From: Lachnospiraceae bacterium NK4A144 | GTDB lineage: Bacteria > Bacillota > Clostridia > Lachnospirales > Lachnospiraceae | Assembly: GCA_000424365.1 (NCBI GenBank) | Contig: AUJT01000003.1 | Location: 124,001 to 188,000 of the forward strand | DNA: 64,000 nucleotides | Direction of reading: 5' to 3' | Made by a program: the position numbers and the translations under genes | Shown: one piece after another, positions 55,523-63,639 of the stretch | How the letters are laid out: every line of letters starts with the position of its first letter | How positions within the stretch are numbered: the first letter of the stretch is position 1 | Notes under the pieces: generated by a model | What the model saw: only the letters and a program-made list of their open reading frames with translations | Database searches by the model: none | What the model was told of the DNA's origin: nothing

Positions 55523-55915
55523 TTACAGATTCTTCTGCAGTTCCAGCACGGTCTGGAGTGACATTTCTGTAGCAGCTGCTACATATTCCGGTGTGCTTCC
55601 GGATTTGAGTAAGTTCCTTGCAATGTTTTCTGATACACTCTTTGTTACTGTTGTAGTAACACTTTCAGTAACAGTCTTCGTGGTCTCAGCAACTTTTTCG
55701 GCTATTGCATCCAGTTTTTCTTGTTCTATTATCTGCTCTACTTGTGTCTTCATAAGCATCCTCCTTATCTTTTCTGCAAAAGGTTTTAATATCACCTTAT
55801 CACAAAAAACAAGTAATCCTTTTAGTACGAATACTCTTTGACGTTCATCGTCGATATTGTCCAAAAGATATATAACATAATAATCACAAACTGTCAGCCC
55901 GCGTTGAGAGGTCAC
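55523..55915 (-). pseudogene. C-terminal fragment of an Rpn/PD-(D/E)XK transposase-like nuclease
   Basis: 130 codons remain. The sequence matches the C-terminal part of Rpn family proteins: a helix ending FAEKIRRMLMKTQ, a charged coiled coil (EQEKLDAIAEKVAETT) and the small end domain GSTPEYVAAATEMSLQTVLELQ. The nuclease domain is absent, and the first residues MTSQRGL come from the terminal repeat of element B, so the element probably replaced or deleted the 5' part of the gene. Translation from the repeat-derived ATG is possible but lacks a ribosome site. Confidence 0.7.
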
Positions 55916-56120
55916 ATCATACTAAGCGGACGATTCGAGCCGGAGGCAGAAGCGCGAGCATAGCTCAGGTGCGAGAGGCACTGTCTGAGGGTACTTTGGG
56001 CATCGCGCGGAGCGCATAAGCACAAAGTGCCCGAGTTGCCGAAGCACCTGACGATAGGCAGCGCAGCGCTTCAACAGAGGCGATGTGTCCGCGTGTATGA
56101 TGTGACCTCTCCACGCGGGC
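55897..56120. repeat. Inverted-repeat element B
   Basis: A 224-bp element whose arms (55897-55931 and 56087-56120) share the core GAGAGGTCACATCATAC and its complement, with outer GCCCGCG/CGCGGGC. The interior has the stem CAGGTGC/GCACCTG and an inner GGGTACTTTG/CAAAGTGCC stem. It is nearly identical to the first 150 bp of element C. It ends at the Rpn fragment on one side and 70 bp before the ATPase promoter on the other. Confidence 0.88.
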
Positions 56121-56189
56121 GTCACTATCTCTTACAAACAAGTTACGCTAGGCTCGAAAATACCTCGCTAAGTGCTCAGCATAATTAAG

Positions 56190-56235
56190 ATTTTAGCATA
56201 TTATAGTCAATATATGTGCTATAATATGCTAAAAT
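56190..56235 (+). promoter_or_regulatory. Perfect 17-bp inverted repeat over the ATPase promoter
   Basis: Arms 56190-56206 and 56219-56235 are perfectly complementary over 17 bp with a 12-bp spacer. The right arm contains TATAAT (56220-56225) preceded by TGC, an extended -10 promoter, so a dimeric protein bound to the repeat would cover the promoter. It is too A+T-rich and lacks the T tract of a terminator. Confidence 0.7.
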
Positions 56236-56279
56236 ATAATTCAAAATGATGGTTTCAGCAGATTATAGGTGAATTACGC

Positions 56280-57707
56280 ATGAAAATTATTGGAAGAAAA
56301 AGAGAACAGGATATTATTTTAAGATGCCTCGAATCCAGGAGACCGGAATTTATGGTAGTGTTTGGTCGCCGTCGTGTTGGAAAAACTTTTTTGATCCGAG
56401 AATTTTTTAATGACCATTTTTCATTTTATACTACCGGAATTCCAGACGAAAAGACGCGTAACCAACTAAAGGCTTTTAATGAGTCGCTGTCAATCTATGG
56501 AGATGAAACAGGTACTATTCCAAGGGACTGGTTTGAGGCATTCCGTCGTCTCCGAAAAATATTGGAAAACGGACAGGTCTACCGCGATTATTCAAGTGGG
56601 AAAAGAATCGTATTCCTGGATGAAGTTCCGTGGATGGATACTGCCAGATCTGATTTTAAGTCTGCATTTGATTTTTTCTGGAATAGTTGGGGGTCTACGC
56701 AGGAAGACTTGTTATTGATTGTTTGTGGTTCTGCGACATCGTGGATTATCAATAATATTTTGAATGATAAGGGCGGATTTCATAACAGAATTACAAAGCA
56801 GATGCAAATAGAGCCTTTCAACCTTGGAGAGTGTGAGCAATATTATGAAAGTAATAATATTGTCCTAAGCCGAGATAAGATAATAGAGAGCTACATGATC
56901 TTTGGCGGTATACCATATTATCTAAATCTGTATGACAGAAGACTCAGCTTGGCACAGAATGTAGACAGTTTGATATTTGACGATAGAGGCGATCTGCATA
57001 ATGAATATTATCAGCTATTCAGATCATTGTTCAAAAAACCTGATAATCACATCAAGATCATAGAAACAATGGCGGAAGTGAAGCGAGGGATTCAAAGAAC
57101 GGATCTTGCAAAAAAATCCGGTGTTCCAGATGGAGAGGGGCTTACAAAAGCGCTTCGGGAGCTGGAACAGTGCGGTTTTATAAGGCACTACAATAATATC
57201 TCCTCTCGTAAGAATGGTGGTCTTTATCAAGTGATCGATCCTTTTATCCTTTATTGCCTTTACTTTATTCGTGATGAACGAACAAAATCTTGGCAAGCTT
57301 TTATAAAGTCTCCTGACTATTACGCATGGAGAGGAAATGCCTTTGAAATGGTCTGCCTTGCGCATATCCCACAGATTAAATCTGCACTTGGAATATCCGG
57401 TGTGGAAAGCTCGGAATATTCCTGGAAAAGCAAGCAAAAGGATAATGGAGCGCAGATTGATCTGCTGATTGACAGAAAAGATGATGTGATAAATCTTTGT
57501 GAAATGAAATGTACTGACAAAGAATTTGAAATAAACAGGAAATACAGAGACAATCTTATCAATAAAGTCGAGACTTTCAGAAACGAGGTCAAACCTAAAA
57601 AAGCTATACATATCACTATGATCACATCTAATGGTTTGAAACATAACGAATATTCGGATGTAGTTCAAAATATCGTAGACCCTAAATGTCTCTTTGTTCA
57701 GTTTTAG
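56280..57707 (+). CDS. Archaeal-type AAA+ ATPase with C-terminal DUF234 nuclease-like domain
   Basis: A 475-residue protein. The N-terminal ATPase domain starts IIGRKREQDIILRCLE, with P-loop GRRRVGKTF (residues 29-37) and Walker B RIVFLDEVPWM near 108-118. A winged-helix region lies near 260-320 (RTDLAKKSGVPDGEGL). The C-terminal DUF234 domain has GAQIDLLIDRKDDVINLCEMK, an acidic/ExK pattern of PD-(D/E)XK nucleases. The cellular role of this group is unknown; defence or mobile-element functions have been proposed. The gene is more A+T-rich than its neighbours and flanked by elements B and C, which suggests acquisition. Confidence 0.85.
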   Translation: MKIIGRKREQDIILRCLESRRPEFMVVFGRRRVGKTFLIREFFNDHFSFYTTGIPDEKTRNQLKAFNESLSIYGDETGTIPRDWFEAFRRLRKILENGQVYRDYSSGKRIVFLDEVPWMDTARSDFKSAFDFFWNSWGSTQEDLLLIVCGSATSWIINNILNDKGGFHNRITKQMQIEPFNLGECEQYYESNNIVLSRDKIIESYMIFGGIPYYLNLYDRRLSLAQNVDSLIFDDRGDLHNEYYQLFRSLFKKPDNHIKIIETMAEVKRGIQRTDLAKKSGVPDGEGLTKALRELEQCGFIRHYNNISSRKNGGLYQVIDPFILYCLYFIRDERTKSWQAFIKSPDYYAWRGNAFEMVCLAHIPQIKSALGISGVESSEYSWKSKQKDNGAQIDLLIDRKDDVINLCEMKCTDKEFEINRKYRDNLINKVETFRNEVKPKKAIHITMITSNGLKHNEYSDVVQNIVDPKCLFVQF

Positions 57708-57720
57708 CTATGTGTAACCA

Positions 57721-58052
57721 GCCCACGAGGAGAGGTCACATCATACTAAGCGGACGATTCGAGCCGGAGGCAGAAGCGCGAGCATAGCTCAGGTGCGAGA
57801 GGCGCTGTCTGAGGGTACTTTGGGCATCGCGCGGAGCGCATGAGCACAAAGTGCCCGAGTTGCCGAAGCACCTGATGTCTACAATTAGCAGGAAGCGCTC
57901 CGCCGCTGACTGCGTATGAAAGTGATGTGGGAGTGAGCGCATTTTTCGCCGTAGGCGAACTCTCATAAATGCGCGAAGGGTTACTTGAGCGAACTATTGT
58001 GAGCGAATAGTAACACGTGTCCGCGTGTATGATGTGACCTCTCCACGCGGGC
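57721..58052. repeat. Inverted-repeat element C with extra hairpin modules
   Basis: A 332-bp element with the same arms as B (57721-57755 and 58019-58052). About 150 bp of its left part is nearly identical to B; the right part carries additional modules: GCGCATTT/AAATGCGC (57937-57944, 57967-57974) around TTCGCC-GTA-GGCGAA, then GTTACT/AGTAAC (57980-58014). These modules correspond to those of element E. It starts 14 bp after the ATPase stop. Confidence 0.88.
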
Positions 58053-58063
58053 GTCACCTTTTT

Positions 58064-58110
58064 CCAAAAACAAAGAAGCTGCCACACCATCAGATGTGAC
58101 AACTTCTTTT
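58064..58110. terminator. Bidirectional terminator after the monosaccharide importer
   Basis: A long imperfect stem (58072-58086 with 58095-58109, ends AAAGAAG/CTTCTTT) with a T tract on both strands. On the minus strand it follows the permease gene. Between it and the permease stop is a 12-bp direct repeat, ATCATGACTTAC at 58137-58148 and 58178-58189, the second overlapping the stop codon. Confidence 0.75.
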
Positions 58111-58178
58111 ATACAGTAATGTCTGATTAAGGGAGAATCATGACTTACTATCAAATTATTTTGATAAGTCCGAATGTA

Positions 58179-59336
58179 TCATGACTTACCTGTCTTGTGG
58201 TTGCTGACTACGTCGAATACAACGGCCAGCAGAAGAACTGCACCCTTTACAACATACTGCCACTGATCAGGAAGACCGTAGATGGACATACCCTGGTTAA
58301 TAACACCGAGGAGGATAGCACCAACCATGATTCCGGGAACAGTACCGGATCCACCGTAAGCACTTGCGCCACCGATGAAGCAGGATGCGATAGCGTCCAT
58401 CTCGTAGGAGTTACCCATGTTACCATCAACAGAACCGATTCTTGCTCCAACAAGGAGACCTGACAGACCAGCTAAAAGGCTCATAAGGAAGTAAGCCCAG
58501 AAGTAAACCTTTCTAGGATCGATACCGGAAAGCTTAGTAGCCTTCTCGTTACCACCAACTGCGTAGAAATAACGTCCGAAAACTGTAGAACTTGTGATGA
58601 AAGCAAAAGTAAGAACAACAACAAGGATCCAAACAAGCATAACCGGGATTCCCTTGTAGTGCATGAGCTTCCATGCGTAAGCAATAACAAGAACATCGAT
58701 AAGACCGATCTTAACAAGAGAACCTGCAACAGAACCAACTGCATAACCACGAGCCTTCTTGGAATTGTGGCTAACAAATGTAGCAGCTGTGATGCCGATA
58801 GCAACGATGATACCAACTACAAGAGCTGACGGGCAGTTACCCTTCTGATCCACACCCGGAATAGTAATGTAAGATGTGAAGATGTTAAGGAAATCCTTGT
58901 TCATGAAAGAAATCGTTCTGGAATCAAGTACGACTCTCGCAAGACCACGGAACAGGAACATACCTGCCAGTGTACAAATGAACGGAGGAATATGTACATA
59001 ACCGATCATGTAGCCGTTGAATATACCGATCGTAGCAGCTACAAGAAGTGAGCAGGCAATAGCCACTACAGGGCTCTGTCCCAGATCCATGAGCTTTGCT
59101 GAAAGAGCAGCTGAAAGGCAGAGAGTTGAACCTACGGAAAGGTCAACGTTACCACCTGTCAGGATACAAAGCAGCATACTACATGCCATAACCAGAACGT
59201 ATGCGTTCTGAAGTAACAGATTGGAAATATTCTGTGCAAGTATAAGCTTTCCACCTGTCAGAATTGTAAAGAAGATAAATACAACGACCAGAGCGATGAC
59301 CATTGTATATTTTTTTATAAAAGCGGTTGCATTCAT
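58179..59336 (-). CDS. Multiple-monosaccharide ABC importer permease (GguB/MmsB-like)
   Basis: A 385-residue CUT2 permease, longer than the rhamnose-type ones because of an extra central pair of helices, as in the GguB/XylH group. LVMACSMLLCILTGGNVDLSVGS and FIGGASAYGGSGTVPGIMVGAILLGV are the family motifs. It is last in its operon and overlaps the ATPase stop (ATGA). Confidence 0.9.
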   Translation of the reverse strand: MNATAFIKKYTMVIALVVVFIFFTILTGGKLILAQNISNLLLQNAYVLVMACSMLLCILTGGNVDLSVGSTLCLSAALSAKLMDLGQSPVVAIACSLLVAATIGIFNGYMIGYVHIPPFICTLAGMFLFRGLARVVLDSRTISFMNKDFLNIFTSYITIPGVDQKGNCPSALVVGIIVAIGITAATFVSHNSKKARGYAVGSVAGSLVKIGLIDVLVIAYAWKLMHYKGIPVMLVWILVVVLTFAFITSSTVFGRYFYAVGGNEKATKLSGIDPRKVYFWAYFLMSLLAGLSGLLVGARIGSVDGNMGNSYEMDAIASCFIGGASAYGGSGTVPGIMVGAILLGVINQGMSIYGLPDQWQYVVKGAVLLLAVVFDVVSNHKTGKS

Positions 59337-60892
59337 GCCTGTGCCTCCTTAGTGTCATTGCTGTTTGAAAGGATCGCACTCATGATCCTCTCCTGTGTAG
59401 CTTCCTCTGCAGAAAATTCTCCTGCCATTCTTCCTTCATTCATAACGTAGATACGATCACACATACCGAGAAGTTCAGGAAGTTCTGATGAGATCATGAT
59501 AACTGCCTTACCCTCTTTAACCATGTCATTCATGATACCGTAGATCTCATACTTCGCACCAACGTCGATACCTCTTGTAGGCTCATCGAGGATCAGGATA
59601 TCCGGATCTGCAAAAAGCCATTTTGAAAGAAGAACCTTCTGCTGATTACCACCGGACAAGTTACCAACGTGCTGATCAACACTCGGAGTCTTTGTCTTCA
59701 TTGCTTTTGCGTAATCCTCAGCAACTCTCTTTTCCTTAGCCGTATCTATAATTCCCCATTTGCTGGAAACCTTCTCCATCTTTGCCATCGTAGTATTCCA
59801 TGCAATGGTATCACTAAGAACCAGTCCATCAGTCTTTCGGTCCTCTGTAGCATATGCAAGGCCGTGCTCGATAGCATCACGCTCATTCTTAAGGAAAACT
59901 TCCTTACCCTTAATGTACTCATGACCGCTGATACGGCTGCCATAGCTCTTACCGAAAAGACTCTTTGCCAGCTCGGTACGACCTGCACCCTGCAGACCGG
60001 AGAAACCAATGATCTCACCGGCATGTACCTTAAAGCTGATGTTCTTATCCATACATTTTTCTGTATAGACCGGATGATAAACTGTCCAATCCTTTACTTC
60101 AAAGAGTACCTCATCACTGATGTTGTGCTCACGGGAAGGATAACGGTCTGTAAGTTCACGACCAACCATTCCCTTGATGATCCTTTCTTCATCAATGTTG
60201 TGCTCAGGATTCGGGATAGTCTCGATAGTAGAACCATCTCGAAGGACTGTGATATTATCAGCACAATAAGCAACCTCATTAAGTTTATGAGTGATGATGA
60301 TACTTGTAACACCTTCCTTTTTGAAGCCAAGAAGCATGTCGAGAAGCATCTTGGAATCTTCTTCATTAAGTGAAGATGTAGGCTCATCGAGAACCAGGAG
60401 CTTAACATTCTTACTAAGCGCCTTTGCGATCTCTACAAGCTGCTGCTTACCTGTACCTATATCCTTGATAAGTACAGAAGAGGTTTCCTTCAGACCAACC
60501 CTCTGCATAGCTTCCTGAGCCTGTTTATATGTCTCATTCCAGTTAATGACGCCCATTCCGTTTCGACGCTCATTACCAAGGAACATATTTTCCGCTATTG
60601 TAAGTTCAGGAATAAGTGCCAATTCCTGATGTATAACAACTATCCCCTCTTTTTCAGAATCCTTCAGGTTTGCAAACTTGCATTCCTGTCCGTTGTAAAC
60701 AACCTGTCCGGTATACTGTCCATGCGGGATCTCACCAGATAAAACCTTCATAAGAGTTGATTTACCGGCACCGTTCTCCCCAACCAGCGCATGTATCTCG
60801 CCTCTTTCTACCTTAAAATTAACATTGTTCAGAGCCTTAACACCCGGATACTCTTTTACAATGCTTTTCATTTCCAAAATATAATCAGACAA
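59333..60892 (-). CDS. Multiple-monosaccharide ABC importer ATPase (GguA/MmsA-like)
   Basis: A 519-residue double ATPase: GENGAGKSTLMKVLSG, LVEIAKALSKN and LDEPTSSLNEED in the first half, GLQGAGRTELAKSLFG and LSGGNQQKVLLSKWL with LDEPTRGIDVGAK in the second. I start at TTG 60892 (SDYILEMKSI) because GGAGG lies seven nt upstream and family proteins begin there. Upstream in-frame codons would add 33 unrelated residues and read through the intercistronic hairpin region. Confidence 0.88.
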   Translation of the reverse strand: MSDYILEMKSIVKEYPGVKALNNVNFKVERGEIHALVGENGAGKSTLMKVLSGEIPHGQYTGQVVYNGQECKFANLKDSEKEGIVVIHQELALIPELTIAENMFLGNERRNGMGVINWNETYKQAQEAMQRVGLKETSSVLIKDIGTGKQQLVEIAKALSKNVKLLVLDEPTSSLNEEDSKMLLDMLLGFKKEGVTSIIITHKLNEVAYCADNITVLRDGSTIETIPNPEHNIDEERIIKGMVGRELTDRYPSREHNISDEVLFEVKDWTVYHPVYTEKCMDKNISFKVHAGEIIGFSGLQGAGRTELAKSLFGKSYGSRISGHEYIKGKEVFLKNERDAIEHGLAYATEDRKTDGLVLSDTIAWNTTMAKMEKVSSKWGIIDTAKEKRVAEDYAKAMKTKTPSVDQHVGNLSGGNQQKVLLSKWLFADPDILILDEPTRGIDVGAKYEIYGIMNDMVKEGKAVIMISSELPELLGMCDRIYVMNEGRMAGEFSAEEATQERIMSAILSNSNDTKEAQA

Positions 60893-60983
60893 ACGAATAC
60901 CTCCTCGTGATGAAACCTTCTTCTGCCACGCAGCAGGTTCTTTATTACTGTACGCGATAAATCCTGTTTTTTCATAAAACGAG

Positions 60984-61048
60984 CGGGGCACGCTGCCCCG
61001 CCCGCATTAAACTACTTCCGAACGCCGGCTCCGAATACTTATGTATTC
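60984..61048 (-). terminator. Intercistronic hairpins between binding protein and ATPase genes
   Basis: GAATAC/GTATTC (61033-61048) and the strong GCGGGGCA-CGC-TGCCCCGC (60984-61002, plus-strand reading) lie in the 175-bp gap. A weak T run (TCGTTTT) follows the second on the minus strand. They likely cause partial termination or protect the upstream message, so that binding protein exceeds membrane components. Confidence 0.6.
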
Positions 61049-61067
61049 TGACCTTTAATCCATTAGA

Positions 61068-62318
61068 TTACTGTACAGGATGCGGATATCCATCATCACC
61101 CATTGTGTAGTAACCAGTGTCAACAAGCTCAGTCTGGATGTTATCCTTTGTAACTACTGTAGGAACGAGCAGGTAAGAAGGAATAACGCCTGTGCCGTTG
61201 TCATAAGACTCTGTATCATATGCGCAATCGAAGCTCCATCCTGCCTTGTCGATAAGACCTGCATCAGGTGTCTCACCCTTAAGGATTGCATCAGCAAGAT
61301 CGATAGTAGCAACTGCCTCGTTTGCAACTGCCTTATAAACTGTCATGCTCTGCTTGCCGTCAACAACGTTTGCGAGGTTAGCCTCATCACCGTCCTGACC
61401 TGTGATGATAACTGTGTTTGTTCCAGCATAGTCAGACTCGATAGCCTGTGTAACACCAAGTGCTGTAGAATCGTTAGAGCAAAGAGCTACATCAAGCTGA
61501 GTTCCATCAGAGTAGTTGGAAGCCAAGATGTTCTGCATACGTGTCATAGCTGTAGCTGTATCCCACTGCTTTGTAGCAACCTGCTCAAAGGATGTCTGTC
61601 CTGAAGGAATTACAAGAGTTCCCTTGTCGATGTAAGGCTTCAGAGTGTCATAAGCACCGTTGAAGAAGAAGCCTGCGTTGTTATCAGCCGGATCACCTGC
61701 TGTGAACTCAATATTGTAGGTCTTGTCTCCTGCATTGTCGAGGTCGAGCTGATCGATAACGTACTGACCCTGAAGCTTACCAACTGTGTAGTTATCGAAG
61801 GAGATGTAGTAGCTAACTGCATCTGTGTTCATGATCAGACGGTCATAGGAGAGAACCGGGATTCCAGATTCCTTTGCCTCTGCAAGAACCTGTGAAAGAG
61901 ACTCACCATCGATAGCTGCAACAACAAGAAGGTTTACGTTATCAGCGATAAGACCCTCGATGTCCTTAACCTGCTGATCGATCTTGTTATCAGAATATGT
62001 AAGCTCTACGTTGTATCCCTTTGCCTTGAACTGCTCCTCAAGGTAAGAACCATCACGATTCCATCTCTCAAGAGACTTGGTCGGCATTGCGATACCGATA
62101 GTCATATCACCGTTAGCTGCTGTGTCTGCTGCAGGAGCTGCTTCACTTGATGCTGCCTCAGATGCCGGAGCTGCTGCTTCACTTGCAGGAGCTGCTGCCT
62201 CAGATGCCGGAGCTGCCTCACTTGCTGCACCACCGTTTGATGCTCCGCCGCCACATCCTGTAATAAGGGATGCTACCATTGCTGCTGAAAGAATTGCACT
62301 TACGACCTTTTTCTTCAT
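61068..62318 (-). CDS. Multiple-monosaccharide binding lipoprotein (ChvE-like)
   Basis: A 416-residue lipoprotein: signal peptide with lipobox LITGC (residues 18-22), an Ala/Ser/Glu/Pro-rich linker to about residue 65, and a type I binding fold. GIAMPTKSLERWNRDG, AAIDGESLSQVL, SYDRLIMNTDAVSYYISFDN and ITGQDGDEANL match ChvE and XylF-related proteins that bind xylose, glucose, galactose and arabinose. Exact ligands unknown. ATG 62318 has GGAGG eight nt upstream. First gene of its operon. Confidence 0.9.
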   Translation of the reverse strand: MKKKVVSAILSAAMVASLITGCGGGASNGGAASEAAPASEAAAPASEAAAPASEAASSEAAPAADTAANGDMTIGIAMPTKSLERWNRDGSYLEEQFKAKGYNVELTYSDNKIDQQVKDIEGLIADNVNLLVVAAIDGESLSQVLAEAKESGIPVLSYDRLIMNTDAVSYYISFDNYTVGKLQGQYVIDQLDLDNAGDKTYNIEFTAGDPADNNAGFFFNGAYDTLKPYIDKGTLVIPSGQTSFEQVATKQWDTATAMTRMQNILASNYSDGTQLDVALCSNDSTALGVTQAIESDYAGTNTVIITGQDGDEANLANVVDGKQSMTVYKAVANEAVATIDLADAILKGETPDAGLIDKAGWSFDCAYDTESYDNGTGVIPSYLLVPTVVTKDNIQTELVDTGYYTMGDDGYPHPVQ

Positions 62319-62415
62319 TACTTTTTCCTCCCTATTTGTATAAAGAAAAACCTTTTGTGGATCTGTATCCGTCATATTGACTAATCATTTCCGCCACAAA
62401 TAAAGATTACCATGC

Positions 62416-62525
62416 AGTATAACGAATGAAAACAGGAACTTTTTGCGCAAGAACAACAAAAAGTGCACATCATGACATATGACGTGCACTTTTTATAGCA
62501 TATTTTGACAAGTGCTAGCACTTGT
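62416..62525. promoter_or_regulatory. Terminator, palindrome and -10 box upstream of the ChvE-like gene
   Basis: This gap contains an 18-bp perfect palindrome ACAAGTGCTAGCACTTGT (62508-62525), a bidirectional terminator stem AAAAAGTGCAC/GTGCACTTTTT (62458-62468, 62484-62494), and TATACT on the minus strand (62416-62421) as a possible -10 without a good -35. The palindrome has the form of a dimer operator; its protein is unknown. Confidence 0.6.
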
Positions 62526-62583
62526 TTGTTATTTTAGAGGAATTTCTGTCAATTTTTTGTACTTATGTAACCCGTTTACCTCA

Positions 62584-63639
62584 TTATTTCGAGTCCACAT
62601 GGAAATAAACGTCTTCTCTCATATGAAACCCACTGTCTATTATTATCGAATCCAGATTATGCTTGTTTACACTGTACGGCTCCAGCCTGACATAAGGGAT
62701 ATCAAACGAACCATCATTTACTGACAGCACATTTTCTATTTCTTCTCCCTTTGCCATTTTAACAGCACAGTCTGCAGCTCGACCTGCCAGTTCCTCTATG
62801 GGTTTATACACCGTCATAGCCTGTGTACCCTCTGCTATCCTCTGGCATCCGTCCAGATCCGCATCCTGTCCGGTGACGATCACCTTACCCGCAAGCCGCT
62901 TCTCCGCCAGATACTGTATAGCACCGCCTGCCAGCGCATCATTACCGCACATGATCGCCTGGACTCCACGCGTATCTTCCTCATGAGCATTGAGATAATC
63001 ATAGGCTTCTTCGCTTTTCCAGAACGGAGCGGAGAAATCATCCACGACAGATATCTGATGCCCGCGTATTTCTTCATCAAAGCCTTCGTTTACAAGTGAA
63101 ACATTGTGATCTTTCTCAGGCCCTGTGATCTTCAGGATCCTGCCCCCCAGAGGAAGATTTCCTATGATTGCATCAGCCATCAGCTTGCCCACTGTCACGT
63201 TATCAAAGGAAATGTACAGATCCGTATCTGAATCCGTTACGAGTCTGTCATAGGAGATGACAGGAATATTGTGATCATGCGCTTTTTTCACCTCATCTGA
63301 AAGAGCTGAGGAATCAACAGCGACGATCATTATCACATCCACCTTCTTTTTTATGAAATAATTGATCTGCTGTTTCTGCTCCTCAACGTCTCCGTTAGCA
63401 CTCTGGACATTTACATCAGCACCAAGTTCCCGGGCTCTTGATACAAAAACATCCCTGTCACGAAGCCATCTCTCATTTATAAACGAATCAAAAGTAACGC
63501 CTATCTGTACCCTCTCCGCGCTTTTATTTTGTTCCTTCTGGTCATTCCCACTTGCCTGAGTTTTTGCGCACCCGCTAAGACTCAGTATGGATATTAGCAG
63601 CACTATACAAAAAAATGCTGTCCCCCCCACTCTTCTCAT
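62584..63639 (-). CDS. Sugar-binding lipoprotein, ChvE-related sensor component
   Basis: A 351-residue lipoprotein with lipobox LSGC (about residues 20-23) and a type I binding fold related to the ChvE-like protein (IVAVDSSALSDEV, ISYDRLVTDSDTDLYISFDN, VTGQDADLDGCQRI). It lacks the low-complexity linker and overlaps the stop of an AraC-type response regulator gene by 4 bp. No permease or ATPase is attached to it. It may present sugar to a sensor kinase, as periplasmic sugar-binding proteins do for LytS-type sensors, and so control the adjacent importer; that role is inference. Confidence 0.8.
   Translation of the reverse strand: MRRVGGTAFFCIVLLISILSLSGCAKTQASGNDQKEQNKSAERVQIGVTFDSFINERWLRDRDVFVSRARELGADVNVQSANGDVEEQKQQINYFIKKKVDVIMIVAVDSSALSDEVKKAHDHNIPVISYDRLVTDSDTDLYISFDNVTVGKLMADAIIGNLPLGGRILKITGPEKDHNVSLVNEGFDEEIRGHQISVVDDFSAPFWKSEEAYDYLNAHEEDTRGVQAIMCGNDALAGGAIQYLAEKRLAGKVIVTGQDADLDGCQRIAEGTQAMTVYKPIEELAGRAADCAVKMAKGEEIENVLSVNDGSFDIPYVRLEPYSVNKHNLDSIIIDSGFHMREDVYFHVDSK

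Noticed and set aside
55523-55915. Complete small regulatory protein
   Set aside because: The sequence is the C-terminal end of Rpn-like proteins and its first codons come from the repeat, so a truncated gene explains it better.
55922-56125. Small ORF inside element B with counterparts in A and C (peptide containing VLRQLGHF)
   Set aside because: The same frame is open in all copies, but differences between A and B mostly change amino acids while keeping stem pairing, and no ribosome site precedes them. The constraint is on structure rather than on the peptide.
62508-62525. Second CIRCE element
   Set aside because: The arms share GTGCTA-like bases with CIRCE, but the 9-bp spacer is absent and the half-site TTAGCACTC is not present.
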